From IMG/VR virus record IMGVR_UViG_3300009170_000017, positions 1 to 31,140 of that record: DNA of 31,140 nt, one strand, 5' to 3'. A program made the translations under genes and the position numbers. This document shows positions 20,601 to 25,245 of the stretch, piece by piece. Below the pieces are notes generated by a model. That model saw only the letters and a program-made list of their open reading frames with translations, was not told the origin of the DNA and did not search any database. The stretch comes from a virus. The number at the start of each line of letters is the position of its first letter. Within the stretch, counting starts at the first letter, position 1.

Positions 20601-21388
20601 GTGCTATTAAGCAGGCATTACCACCGTTTATGAGAACATCTGATCTAGCGGTTATCAGAACTAAAGAACCACACAAGTTTACTGTAATCAGTCTTTCCTC
20701 TCTTGATCCATACGCAATCATTCCTAATTCGATGAATGCTTATACTGAAGGTAGAGAAGGGATATTTAGCAAGACTATGGACCCGGGAGTTGGTGCTGCT
20801 ACTGCAGAATTATTCAGCTCATTCCTTGAGCCAGAAATGACATTCTCAACTATGTGGTCTGTGGTTAATAACATTGATCCTAAGACTAAGCAGGAGATTG
20901 TAATTAGCTCAGACACTGACGCACAAGCTGCTGGTAAAGTTGGAGGTAAAGTGTGGGATATGCTTGAGCCGTCTTCAGTTGCTTTAGTTCAGAGGTTCTT
21001 TGAAAGGAAAGATAAGGAGGCTGAAATATTGGCGATCGGGGGTGCACGTCCATACGACGTAGATCTTCACAAATCATTTGGATATATACTAAGCCAGTTC
21101 GGAAAGGATATAGACGCCATCAATCGTGAGTACAACTCAATCAAGTACAGAGAAGAAATGTCTAAGCAGGATAAAGACGCAGCAGAGATGGCAGCTGAGG
21201 ATAAGAAAGCATTTGCTATCAGTAAAATAAATGAAACCTACAGAGACTTTATGAACCTAGGAGCAGATCCTAAAGTGCTTAATGAATTGATCAATCAAAG
21301 ATCAGCAGTTAAGGTAACAGGGTTTGATAAGAATACGAAGAACTCAATCAAGACAGGTAAAATACAAAAACAAAAACTATTCAAATGA
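11645..21388 (+). CDS. Giant polyvalent virion-ejected protein (ParB/Srx-like, HExxH zincin, ART-like, LPD domains)
   Basis: This encodes 3247 residues (about 0.36 MDa at 110 Da per residue). Order by rough residue: helical, Ala/Gly-rich N-terminus to ~450; ParB/sulfiredoxin-like segment ~571-636 with 'VDGRARLAEQ' (~617); metallopeptidase motif HEASH at 975-979; a conserved 'FMYGGPGYLSL' polyvalent-type domain (~1165-1400); an ADP-ribosyltransferase-like fold at ~1528-1665 (FFHYSGKKLSKIDPSKFG); a region with 'NGFYSPIEDRINTFKQPKAS' and 'FSGLADWLGG' (~1700-1780); a domain with 'YQLPGGENYKEVLITLP' (~1852), 'LEEVQSDWGQKG' (~1968) and 'IAWTTGEQQIERYDLSK'; then an LPD38-like end (~2330-3150) with a hydrophobic helix near 2950. 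These are hallmarks of phage polyvalent proteins, injected with DNA and thought to modify host targets. The domain calls come from motifs, not a search. Confidence 0.8.
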   Translation: MQLNTEDPLGILGKSDPLGILKKKDGGVTPPAGPSPAALLRLEELKKQLNENQLKPKRTELPREAKQAQVRAESIKTKEEVTPKVTPVMFSKTPTFKVEYPEQDELTAKVLGFQSAQQRVQFQEEDQQKKQENTQKAADEFYNTSTGKLYFNFFQPLAESGARAIGNTGATISRLAGEDELADAIVDRFTPEKRYEGTIAGNKPTKLQGGLFNDGKANYSKLPSSFVRGLTDMAWLVSPAGGVSKVGQAAGLTQKVATSTGLIATSFLQSREDYYQEGKASGLKGDALDSFATGAAGLTSALEAVFPNTIAMGGFRSKMAKEYAKQIANGITAKAALKAGAKEVLKEAFVKEPIQEVTQLVGDKVARTLTDMTTGEDNFGDQFDWNKSKDEIYETLVMTPLISLFAAGSGAIRSYTPTNYEKALFYDASKNPQQVNQFLDNKFIEKEITEDQYKQAKQKFANYNTSVEQVKNLGYSEDQTLQMAWELFSGKEKLPMNQSVIADPILKDALGDEIKKDKETISENIKSIGMGIPSVGSDIDGKELSFVISNIGDKGAEIGQGLVDQIGDDTYRVEEVSVKDIYDNNPEFRSYVESYKKGSIDADVMMVPAVLKDNSIVDGRARLAEQFLSGKDRVKIFKNISNAINQSQVQEGRTEGDIVQPQGIIQGQPEVGQREGQQGQTQITPANVSDSNIVGEVVVPELPKTEDVTPEQKKEVIKQKFDFITDQDFVQESFTQEEDVAYRSTLPDSGFANEQEFKNFLETGEYAMLTGQNPEAVPVSKETNIKLNDRAKEWLSSNGLKYIPIFGKYGNSERSFMVPNMTKSQAVEFAKDLSQDSVAHSSGLVYKDGSFNPREEGAVIDNLFNSAEDNFSSINISGSPVDFKIDFDFKTTIPSGAEQLTQELIKEPVAKVRESLKSAGITVDLIEDPAEFDRQVQQLGGQAGMEGVFLAADGKVLLNEQKLKEGTNAGRIIFHEASHPIINIIRNTNPELYKKVVAGINSSSDNPAIQKAKAWVESNKNVYNTDTKVEDETIVETIAMVADGTLDLDTVPTGLKQSIIDIVNLIARALGFGQVLSDTDTAAFKKLAEQITDVLTSGRDIAEIVGRENVREYMSNLESPELVGGGSISVQPKTTESAPVNVYESKETEVLPKRTLQDVYDQYEGKAVVINSDPTRVGELTLPSGKKIFMYGGPGYLSLKDNVNGNVGFATTQISKVNTWMKYVNELFGDKPGVTLVATQAPISILSNSYALRYVMDGISQLPKSVLRSSDFKNEFFGKDLVLLKDAFGDKAYKEFVNKYKKADLSNPNAINEMISEMAYKVGDDNKPASFKARGAFVANLLGGIEQKAKLKTVEGDQGYVSKKPKKYISGQLFNRLGLNAEKVIREIGEPSIVDLYMNEGKWGMAVSGFETDPAMTVESVQAGGIKHPLFNAKFPGKNAFVLDGAYDVNQMFSPIEMTGPSGAPYTKTAGQMLAGSMYVKGQPVVEEGSFEYKTTPAVGGSIQSSTGGRDLTGNINNRLTDDGKGNYVFFHYSGKKLSKIDPSKFGANLATGRDERPGVGLSMYYVDNKTLESGVPSDFGYAVRIPKDKVYPFNEDPLNLYDQAKKEFEKDYPGQAFDANKQIGYITKVANDNGFDITVANWNIKGRKALRAQTTKSLKPEVYKQKVFKNGSEREQFNEELQKLKPGVQASVGNRDIINGFYSPIEDRINTFKQPKASVQKWKDIVGVKSDEAVFSGLADWLGGMKPDRQLSKEEVNKFIKDNRIEINEVVKGKGVKMSQSQIDDVYNGVRDQLSNMDMIDDVDGDRNNPLDVWYNNPTDENYDALGEFTEERGVDLNFIADAENDGTKFSQYQLPGGENYKEVLITLPRNEDKAIEEYNKAKDQFDEFQRNIDMPTDADKLRYGVLFRKIKELENKLPKDTLIQQGRAYQGTQPFRADHFDEANIITHLRMNTRTDTDGKKVLFLEEVQSDWGQKGKREGFNIPPLSAKEESRYWELVKLDDISADEILELKTLTNKRAKQIENKNGIPTAPYVTNTNAWVKLGLKVALKEAVKQGADRIAWTTGEQQIERYDLSKFIKRIDFIRMGEDRYKYEAAGLDGKRIAYDDDGTTSLEEIEGMFGKDIAEKVKSDKYGDLRLQGDGLKVGGKGMKAFYGDAQTPGIVGNVAKALVKELTGKEGNTVESVINTGGKLPNEMTVGEIQAAGGVDAVKASNANSIQPAIDITPELKASVQGGIPQFSVGNRPENNANFKLGAFVMRKKAEGATDGEIAIAIASVTGMKPEDIKTLIDNPEQYIRDMFPSMTKLQQDNLIQKAKIQNIYRGRQFGKPIDKAFTGLEVPQEYVDEYMQRTAKSDNAVKEWATDFKNKWLDPAKGLPDWVLAIKDFASGSKNIEIARASKTIERLKDEAKKIGFTDWDAFGKALVVAKDVKRYIPNEDGVVPFDAYRAAAGKMFTTPDDMLPALVPDEIKALPDEIIPYVYAMRGQIDNLTRDLIGSGYVTPEQAVTLENNIGAYVNRSYRMFNEMGYKPEPEVMNAAIKFLADDYVKKLATDKVGAVPDKQIYDEAVDLAKKDVDAILNKKKNPYFNESTDRRNTGILQERQNISEPLRKLMGEYTDPGTVFMMTVAKQAALKSSSQYMGKLRENGMGTLFFEQNDPSRPASHSVQIAAAGTESMNPLGGLYTTPEIAEAIEMAEPTYNELTQAWMKLVGAVRWGKTVGSVATQFKNFESNLGFAVLNGYLMSGQNTESFKASAKYVKGQYSKAEIDAITDKVIRLNLVGQSVGAREIKEMLGSGDVHDIALDIALNPDGKWGKKVAKKLNVFKEANKLYRLGDDFWKVYAYMTEREQLSDARFNGSKYDGLTKEQQEQIDVESSERVKNTWPTYDRVIEGAKFVSKRAPIFGNFISFQAESLRVLTNSIKMAKQDMADPQLRHLGVRRAVGIAAYFGLRSAITIGIAKMAGFAAAGVLGAAFGDDEEERNKRAIKQALPPFMRTSDLAVIRTKEPHKFTVISLSSLDPYAIIPNSMNAYTEGREGIFSKTMDPGVGAATAELFSSFLEPEMTFSTMWSVVNNIDPKTKQEIVISSDTDAQAAGKVGGKVWDMLEPSSVALVQRFFERKDKEAEILAIGGARPYDVDLHKSFGYILSQFGKDIDAINREYNSIKYREEMSKQDKDAAEMAAEDKKAFAISKINETYRDFMNLGADPKVLNELINQRSAVKVTGFDKNTKNSIKTGKIQKQKLFK

Positions 21389-22191
21389 TGAACGAAGACC
21401 CGTATGCTCCTTATGAAAAAGAGGGTGCAAAGAAAAGGATACCTGCTTTAAAGTCTAGTCTTGCTTCATACATACAATCTCCAACTTATAAGAAAAGATT
21501 GGAAATGCAGGGTGTTAAAAATCCAGACAAGGTAATTAAGGAGAGGCTTGAGAAGCTACCTCAGATAGAAGTAACACAGGGTATGAGCCCAAGCCTTGCG
21601 TATATCTTTACAAAACCTAATCAGAAAGAAAGGGTTCCTGCACTTACTGTGAAAGGCAAAGACTCCGACTATACAATGATGCATGAGCTCTCTCATACCA
21701 CAAACTATGGAGACGTATTCTTCGATCCTAAGAAAAACAAATATGCAAAAGATAAATTTGGAGATGCTAGTACCGCTAGTGGAAAAGGTATGAGTCAGAA
21801 CGAGATGATGTTTCTTGTAAACAAGTCAACTCTCCCTGACAAGGTAAAGAAAGAAATTGCAGGTAGAGCTAAAGAAGGCGCAGAAAAATGGGGAACTTTT
21901 CAAAACCCAACAGAGGGTATGGCTGGTGAGGCGCATTCATTCGACCCTAGTGAGTTTAAGTCTGACCTAGATGCTGTTAGATTATTGTTTAAAGATTATG
22001 GTATTACCAAAAACTTTGGCCAAGACATAGATGAAGCCACAATAGAGAAGGCAATTAAGAATCCTAAGGTAGCCAATGAGCCACACTTCCAAAGACTGCT
22101 TAAGAATTTCGGTAAAAAGAATATTATAGAAATTAATAATAAGGTAGCAAAAGGTGGACTAGCCAATGCAGTAATGTCAAACATGGTATAA
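21385..22191 (+). CDS. Zincin-type metalloprotease-like virion protein (HELSH)
   Basis: This encodes 268 residues. The motif HELSH at residues 100-104 (YTMMHELSHTTNYGD) is a standard HExxH zinc-binding metallopeptidase signature, in a hydrophobic-flanked helix. A likely third ligand region follows ('GEAHSFDPSEFKSDLDAVR', ~175-200), but the exact residue cannot be fixed. The rest is helical and basic. The gene follows the giant polyvalent gene with ATGA overlap and precedes a transglycosylase-like gene, so it is probably an ejected or tail-tip peptidase that acts on host envelope or virion proteins. The ATG at 21388 is an alternative start differing by one residue. Confidence 0.6.
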   Translation: MMNEDPYAPYEKEGAKKRIPALKSSLASYIQSPTYKKRLEMQGVKNPDKVIKERLEKLPQIEVTQGMSPSLAYIFTKPNQKERVPALTVKGKDSDYTMMHELSHTTNYGDVFFDPKKNKYAKDKFGDASTASGKGMSQNEMMFLVNKSTLPDKVKKEIAGRAKEGAEKWGTFQNPTEGMAGEAHSFDPSEFKSDLDAVRLLFKDYGITKNFGQDIDEATIEKAIKNPKVANEPHFQRLLKNFGKKNIIEINNKVAKGGLANAVMSNMV

Positions 22192-23000
22192 TGGCACTAT
22201 ATAAAATGATGGGCGAAGACCCAAAAGTCAAGGCAGCTAAGAAGGAATCTGAGAAGGTCGTAATAAGACGTTTACTTGAGCAGCCATTGAGATACGATGG
22301 TAACAAGAAAGCTATTGAAGTTATTAATAGGGTAGCTCAGAGGAGTGGGTTACGTCCAGCATTTATTGCTGCTAACGCCATGCAGGAAGGGATGAATTCT
22401 GCTATCAAAGACGATAAGAACATGGAGATGAATGAGTCTTTTGCAGAGTTTGCTGGAGAAGATATCATTAAAAAATATCCTGTTGATGGATTTAACTATT
22501 ATGGATTAGACACATTCGGAGATAGCGTACAATCCCTAAAAGATAAAGGATACTTGGAAAAAGACTTTGACTTTGCTCCATACGAAGTTAGTAACGAGAG
22601 AGGGACAAGGGTAAAAACTGGTGCATTTAAATCTCACGAGGATGCACTGATGGCTAAGGCTGCTTACCTGAAAGGATTTAGAGATCAGGTTCGTGATTAC
22701 TCTGCTAAGAATAAAGTAAAGATCAATCCAAAAACTGAAGAGTACTTGACTATGAGTGCTTACAACGGTGGGTTCGGTAATGCAAAGATGATGATTGATG
22801 AACTTGCTTCCGGTAAGTTTGATCAAGACGAATACGTATCAAAGGGGTTGACATCTAGAAAAGGAGTTCATAAGAATGTAGCGCCAAGATTAGACAAGAT
22901 GAATATGATTGCCAAGATGTACGAGGGACCAAGGCCGCCATATGAAGCACCAATGCCTGCATTTAAAACACTATCAGAAACAATATATGGCAAAGATTGA
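22191..23000 (+). CDS. Lysozyme-fold / lytic transglycosylase-like virion protein
   Basis: This encodes 269 residues. Two segments fit the goose-lysozyme/SLT fold: 'AFIAANAMQEGMNSA', with Glu66 as candidate catalytic acid, and 'YLTMSAYNGGFGNAKMMIDE', with the AYN-G-G pattern (~190-194) typical of transglycosylase substrate loops. There is no signal peptide, as expected for an enzyme carried in the virion to open a local gap in peptidoglycan during DNA entry. It begins with a one-base overlap (TAATG) after the HELSH protein. It might also serve as the endolysin, since no other muralytic gene is visible in the window. Confidence 0.65.
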   Translation: MALYKMMGEDPKVKAAKKESEKVVIRRLLEQPLRYDGNKKAIEVINRVAQRSGLRPAFIAANAMQEGMNSAIKDDKNMEMNESFAEFAGEDIIKKYPVDGFNYYGLDTFGDSVQSLKDKGYLEKDFDFAPYEVSNERGTRVKTGAFKSHEDALMAKAAYLKGFRDQVRDYSAKNKVKINPKTEEYLTMSAYNGGFGNAKMMIDELASGKFDQDEYVSKGLTSRKGVHKNVAPRLDKMNMIAKMYEGPRPPYEAPMPAFKTLSETIYGKD

Positions 23001-23106
23001 TTCAATTAAACTAACCTTTGGTAAGCGCCGTAAGGGTAAGGCCAAGAAACGCAAAGGGCCAAAGGAAAAGACTGTTTCAAAATACACAGGTCAGGGAAGA
23101 TGCTAG
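22987..23106 (+). CDS. Tiny Lys/Arg-rich protein (39 aa)
   Basis: The product starts MAKIDSIKLTFGKRRKGK and ends SKYTGQGRC. It starts inside the transglycosylase-like gene (14-base overlap) in another frame. I chose the 22987 ATG because the frame upstream of it is only a shadow of that gene. About a third of residues are Lys or Arg, suggesting nucleic-acid or membrane contact. The end 'YTGQGR' resembles the end of small basic proteins I have seen in Bacteroidetes phages, with no assigned function. Confidence 0.55.
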   Translation: MAKIDSIKLTFGKRRKGKAKKRKGPKEKTVSKYTGQGRC

Positions 23107-23234
23107 CAAAAAAAAGAAATCCAAAGCTATGGGAAGCTGCCAAGCGTGAGGTCAAGGCAGAAGGTAACAAGCAGGGCAAGCAGTTTGTTAAGCAACCTGA
23201 TAAGATAGCTAAGAAGACTGCTAAGTATCGCTAA
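23100..23234 (+). CDS. Tiny Lys-rich protein (44 aa)
   Basis: ATG at 23100, stop TAA at 23232-23234. The product opens MLAKKRNPKLWEAAKREVK and is Lys-rich throughout (about a dozen Lys) with a run AAAAAAAA (A8) near the start. It overlaps the previous tiny gene by seven bases. It is the last plus-strand gene of the late block; its stop abuts the stop of the next, minus-strand gene with no spacer. The similar charge to its neighbour suggests a packaged or DNA-binding role, which is only inference. Confidence 0.5.
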   Translation: MLAKKRNPKLWEAAKREVKAEGNKQGKQFVKQPDKIAKKTAKYR

Positions 23235-23489
23235 TTAATTTATAATTTTATCTAGGAATACTCCGTGCTCTTCCAAAAGTGCAAAGAGTTTGTCGTACAC
23301 CAGATCTGCTCCATCGTAGGCGTCTATGTTTTTGTCATCCTCCTCAGCTGCTTCTATTATCCTATCTACACTCTTCTTTGAACTGGACAGTTCCCATAGA
23401 ACAAGGGCAAGATCTGTTGCCTTAATACATCTGTAGTGTTCCATTGCTTCGTCTGGATCGGACAAGTTAAATTCGATTGTTGCTTTCAT
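23235..23489 (-). CDS. Small acidic phage protein, function unknown
   Basis: This encodes 84 acidic, helical residues. It begins MKATIEFNLSDPDEAMEHYR and has 'ALVLWELSSSKKSVDRIIEA' in the middle. Proteins with an N-terminal 'FNL.(D/E)..E' strand and 'L..L..L' helices occur widely in early regions of phages of many hosts, without known function to me. It overlaps the nuclease gene by four bases (ATGA) and is the last gene of the minus-strand operon, converging directly on the plus-strand late operon. Confidence 0.7.
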   Translation of the reverse strand: MKATIEFNLSDPDEAMEHYRCIKATDLALVLWELSSSKKSVDRIIEAAEEDDKNIDAYDGADLVYDKLFALLEEHGVFLDKIIN

Positions 23490-23812
23490 TTCATATATAT
23501 TTTAGAGAATCCGTTATCAATAATCTCTTGGTTAATTAATCTTTTATCCACATAGATATCCACAAGTGGGCGACCATACTTATCCAGTTCCCTGCTTATG
23601 ATTGTTACCTCTGCTGGCAAGTTATCTATCAGGTACTGCTTAGCCTCTAGTGCTCTAATCTTTTCTTCTGGGTTTTTGGAATTAAGTTCGGGGGTATTAA
23701 TTCCGTACAATCTGCAATTAGACTTCCAGTGTACAGTAAATCCTAGGTCAATATCTAACCTAACCGTGTCACCGTCAATGATTTTTTCTACCCTTGATTT
23801 GTAAGTATACAT
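23486..23812 (-). CDS. Staphylococcal-nuclease-like (SNase) DNase/RNase
   Basis: This encodes 108 residues, a single SNase domain. Visible features are 'KIIDGDTVRLDIDL' (~10-22), 'CRLYGINTPELNSKN' with Arg34 and Glu42, 'ALEAKQYLIDNLP', 'DKYGRPLVDIYVD' with Arg81, and 'INQEIIDNGFSKIY'. Arg34, Glu42 and Arg81 align with the catalytic Arg35, Glu43 and Arg87 of staphylococcal nuclease; the calcium ligand Asp40 appears to be Asn39 (GINTPE rather than GIDTPE). No secretion signal is seen, so it acts inside the host, perhaps degrading host DNA for nucleotide supply. It carries one TCGGGGG copy at 23688 and shares ATGA overlap with the next gene. Confidence 0.75.
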   Translation of the reverse strand: MYTYKSRVEKIIDGDTVRLDIDLGFTVHWKSNCRLYGINTPELNSKNPEEKIRALEAKQYLIDNLPAEVTIISRELDKYGRPLVDIYVDKRLINQEIIDNGFSKIYMK

Positions 23813-23833
23813 AGAATATTGTCTTTAGTTTTG
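23798..23833 (+). promoter_or_regulatory. Possible Bacteroidetes-type promoter for the 53-aa plus-strand gene
   Basis: TTTG at 23798-23801 and TAGTTTTG at 23826-23833 fit the -33/-7 elements with a 24-base spacer, one longer than usual. The ATG is at 23849, about 15 bases past the box. This fits an independent promoter for the lone plus-strand gene among minus-strand genes. The upstream element overlaps the 5' end of the nuclease gene. Confidence 0.35.
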
Positions 23834-23848
23834 ATAAAATTTAATCTT

Positions 23849-24010
23849 ATGAAAGAGATGTTAGAAAACGTAAAAACTAGCTTGTTTGGAGCAGTCGCTG
23901 GTCTTCCAATGATTTATGAAGGCGCTATGGCAAATGATTGGAAACTTGTTCTTGCTGGTATCGGCATGTTACTTGTCGGTATCTTTGCTAAGGATTCCGG
24001 AAAGAAATAA
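23849..24010 (+). CDS. Small membrane protein (53 aa), encoded against its neighbours
   Basis: It begins MKEMLENVKTSLFGAVAGLP and ends with one TM-like stretch (LVLAGIGMLLVGIFAK) and a charged tail (KDSGKK). I chose the ATG at 23849; an upstream TTG at 23819 lies within the promoter-like sequence. It is the only plus-strand gene in the minus-strand block, with its own promoter-like box and a strong hairpin terminator straight after its stop. The size and hydrophobic profile suit a holin-like, superinfection-exclusion or inner-membrane-modifying protein; none can be chosen from sequence. Confidence 0.6.
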   Translation: MKEMLENVKTSLFGAVAGLPMIYEGAMANDWKLVLAGIGMLLVGIFAKDSGKK

Positions 24011-24045
24011 TAAAGGGGGGGCTAGTTCCCCTCTTTTATTTCTAT
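24002..24045. terminator. Bidirectional hairpin terminator
   Basis: The sequence AATAATAAAGGGGGGG, a short CTAGTT loop, then CCCCTCTTTTATTTC can form a GC-rich stem (AAAGGGG/CCCC(TC)TTT with one mismatch) flanked by A and T tracts on both sides. Read on plus it follows the 53-aa gene; read on minus it overlaps the 3' end of the metallophosphatase gene (its stop is at 24022-24024) and gives a U-rich end. It would stop the lone plus transcript and, at least partly, the minus operon. Confidence 0.6.
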
Positions 24046-24705
24046 TGCATTTCCAAATGAACTTAACCCAGTCATTCTACCATCTGTAACACAGGATCCA
24101 TTTGAGAACACGGTCTTATGTCTTGAGTAGTAGCTAACTCCTTGGTTCTTTACCCCATCCATGTCATGAATGTGTCCAAACAATGACAGCCTAGGGCTAT
24201 TCCTATATATCCACTTAGCCAAAGCGCCATCTCCACACATTTCTAGATCGCCATCTTTATTAAATGACAGATCTCTGACTCCCTTTGGTGGACCGTGAGT
24301 TATTAAAACATCTGTATCTTCTGGTATAGACTCCCAGACCTTGTTAATCTTGTTTCTAGCCTTCATAAAGGCCCAATCTCCAAAGGTTGGGGTGATAGGA
24401 CTACCCCAGAATTTGATGTCATCTATGGTCACGCAATCGTTCTCTAAATAGATTATGCCAGCGTCCTTCCATTCCTCTGGTCTGATCAGTTTTTTTTCAA
24501 TAGACGTATCGTGATTGCCTGCAACATATATCTTGTTTGGGCAAGGGACTTTAGAGTACCATCCCATAAATCTTCTTACCTCGTCGCTGTTTCTAAACGG
24601 ATCTCTCCAATTAGAGCAGTCACCACTGTGTACAATGACATCGTAGTCTAGGTCTTCTAGCTCTTCGTGAAATCCGTGGGTGTCTGAAATGTGCAAAAGT
24701 TTCAT
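24022..24705 (-). CDS. Calcineurin-like metallophosphoesterase
   Basis: This encodes 227 residues. All metal-binding blocks are in order: ISDTHG (Asp8, His10), HSGDCSN (~26-32), GNHD (63-66), THGPP (His137) and GHIH (His178, His180). Such enzymes use two metals to cleave phosphomono- or diesters. Phage members are thought to act on nucleic acids or nucleotides, or on 2',3'-cyclic and ADP-ribose-type phosphates, but the substrate cannot be told. No membrane segment is visible. It overlaps the next minus gene (24702) by four bases and contributes its 3' end to the hairpin terminator. Confidence 0.85.
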   Translation of the reverse strand: MKLLHISDTHGFHEELEDLDYDVIVHSGDCSNWRDPFRNSDEVRRFMGWYSKVPCPNKIYVAGNHDTSIEKKLIRPEEWKDAGIIYLENDCVTIDDIKFWGSPITPTFGDWAFMKARNKINKVWESIPEDTDVLITHGPPKGVRDLSFNKDGDLEMCGDGALAKWIYRNSPRLSLFGHIHDMDGVKNQGVSYYSRHKTVFSNGSCVTDGRMTGLSSFGNAIEIKEGN

Positions 24706-25025
24706 TTTAATGTAGTTTTAATAAAGTTTTCCAATGCGTCTCTTTGTTCAGAATCCATGTGAGTCATAAGCCTGAGCATCTCATCAAAGAATAAATGGTC
24801 ATTATCTTTTGCTGCCTTTCTCTGCTCGGGGGATATCTTTAATTCTATAGCAGACTTAAGCCACTTTAGCTTAGTAAGAATCGGTGGCATAGTTTCACGG
24901 AATACAATACTCCTAGTACTAAATAGATCTTCAGCATAAGTTAAGCCATTGCATATACTGGCGTGAAGAAGTTCAAATGATTCTGCCTGAGACTTAGTTA
25001 ATTTAATTGCCATCTTGTAGTTCAT
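24702..25025 (-). CDS. Small protein, function unknown
   Basis: This encodes 107 residues and is helical with mixed charge (KLTKSQAESFELLHASICNG ... SPEQRKAAKDNDHLF). There is no TM or known motif. Two starts are possible: 25025 (23-base overlap with the upstream gene) and 25013 (11-base overlap, beginning MAIKLTKSQ). The upstream one has the longer overlap and cannot be excluded. It lies in the nucleotide-metabolism part of the minus operon, between an unknown gene and the metallophosphatase. Confidence 0.55.
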   Translation of the reverse strand: MNYKMAIKLTKSQAESFELLHASICNGLTYAEDLFSTRSIVFRETMPPILTKLKWLKSAIELKISPEQRKAAKDNDHLFFDEMLRLMTHMDSEQRDALENFIKTTLK

Positions 25026-25245
25026 TAAGCATAAATAATATCTGACCTATTACAATACCTAGATTGATTTCGGATCCCTGCTCCACCGCCTTGGCTAGTG
25101 ATGAGTGAATATCTTTTATCTTTTTTCTGGGGATGTTGTATCTTATTGCTTCATATATCTCGCTGCCCTTCATTTGAAAGGACATATCAACTTTGTCTTC
25201 AGGGAAGTACAAACTATATACGGTGTCTTTATTTATCGATAACAT
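25003..25245 (-). CDS. Small protein, function unknown
   Basis: This encodes 80 residues and begins MLSINKDTVYSLYFPEDKVD. There is an N-terminal beta part, a Lys-rich centre (YNIPRKKIKDIHSSL), and a C-terminal helix (GIVIGQILFMLNELQDGN). No assignable fold. It overlaps the dNMP-kinase gene by 17 bases on one side and the 107-aa gene by up to 23 bases on the other, so it is clearly within one operon. The compact overlap supports a real gene. Confidence 0.55.
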   Translation of the reverse strand: MLSINKDTVYSLYFPEDKVDMSFQMKGSEIYEAIRYNIPRKKIKDIHSSLAKAVEQGSEINLGIVIGQILFMLNELQDGN

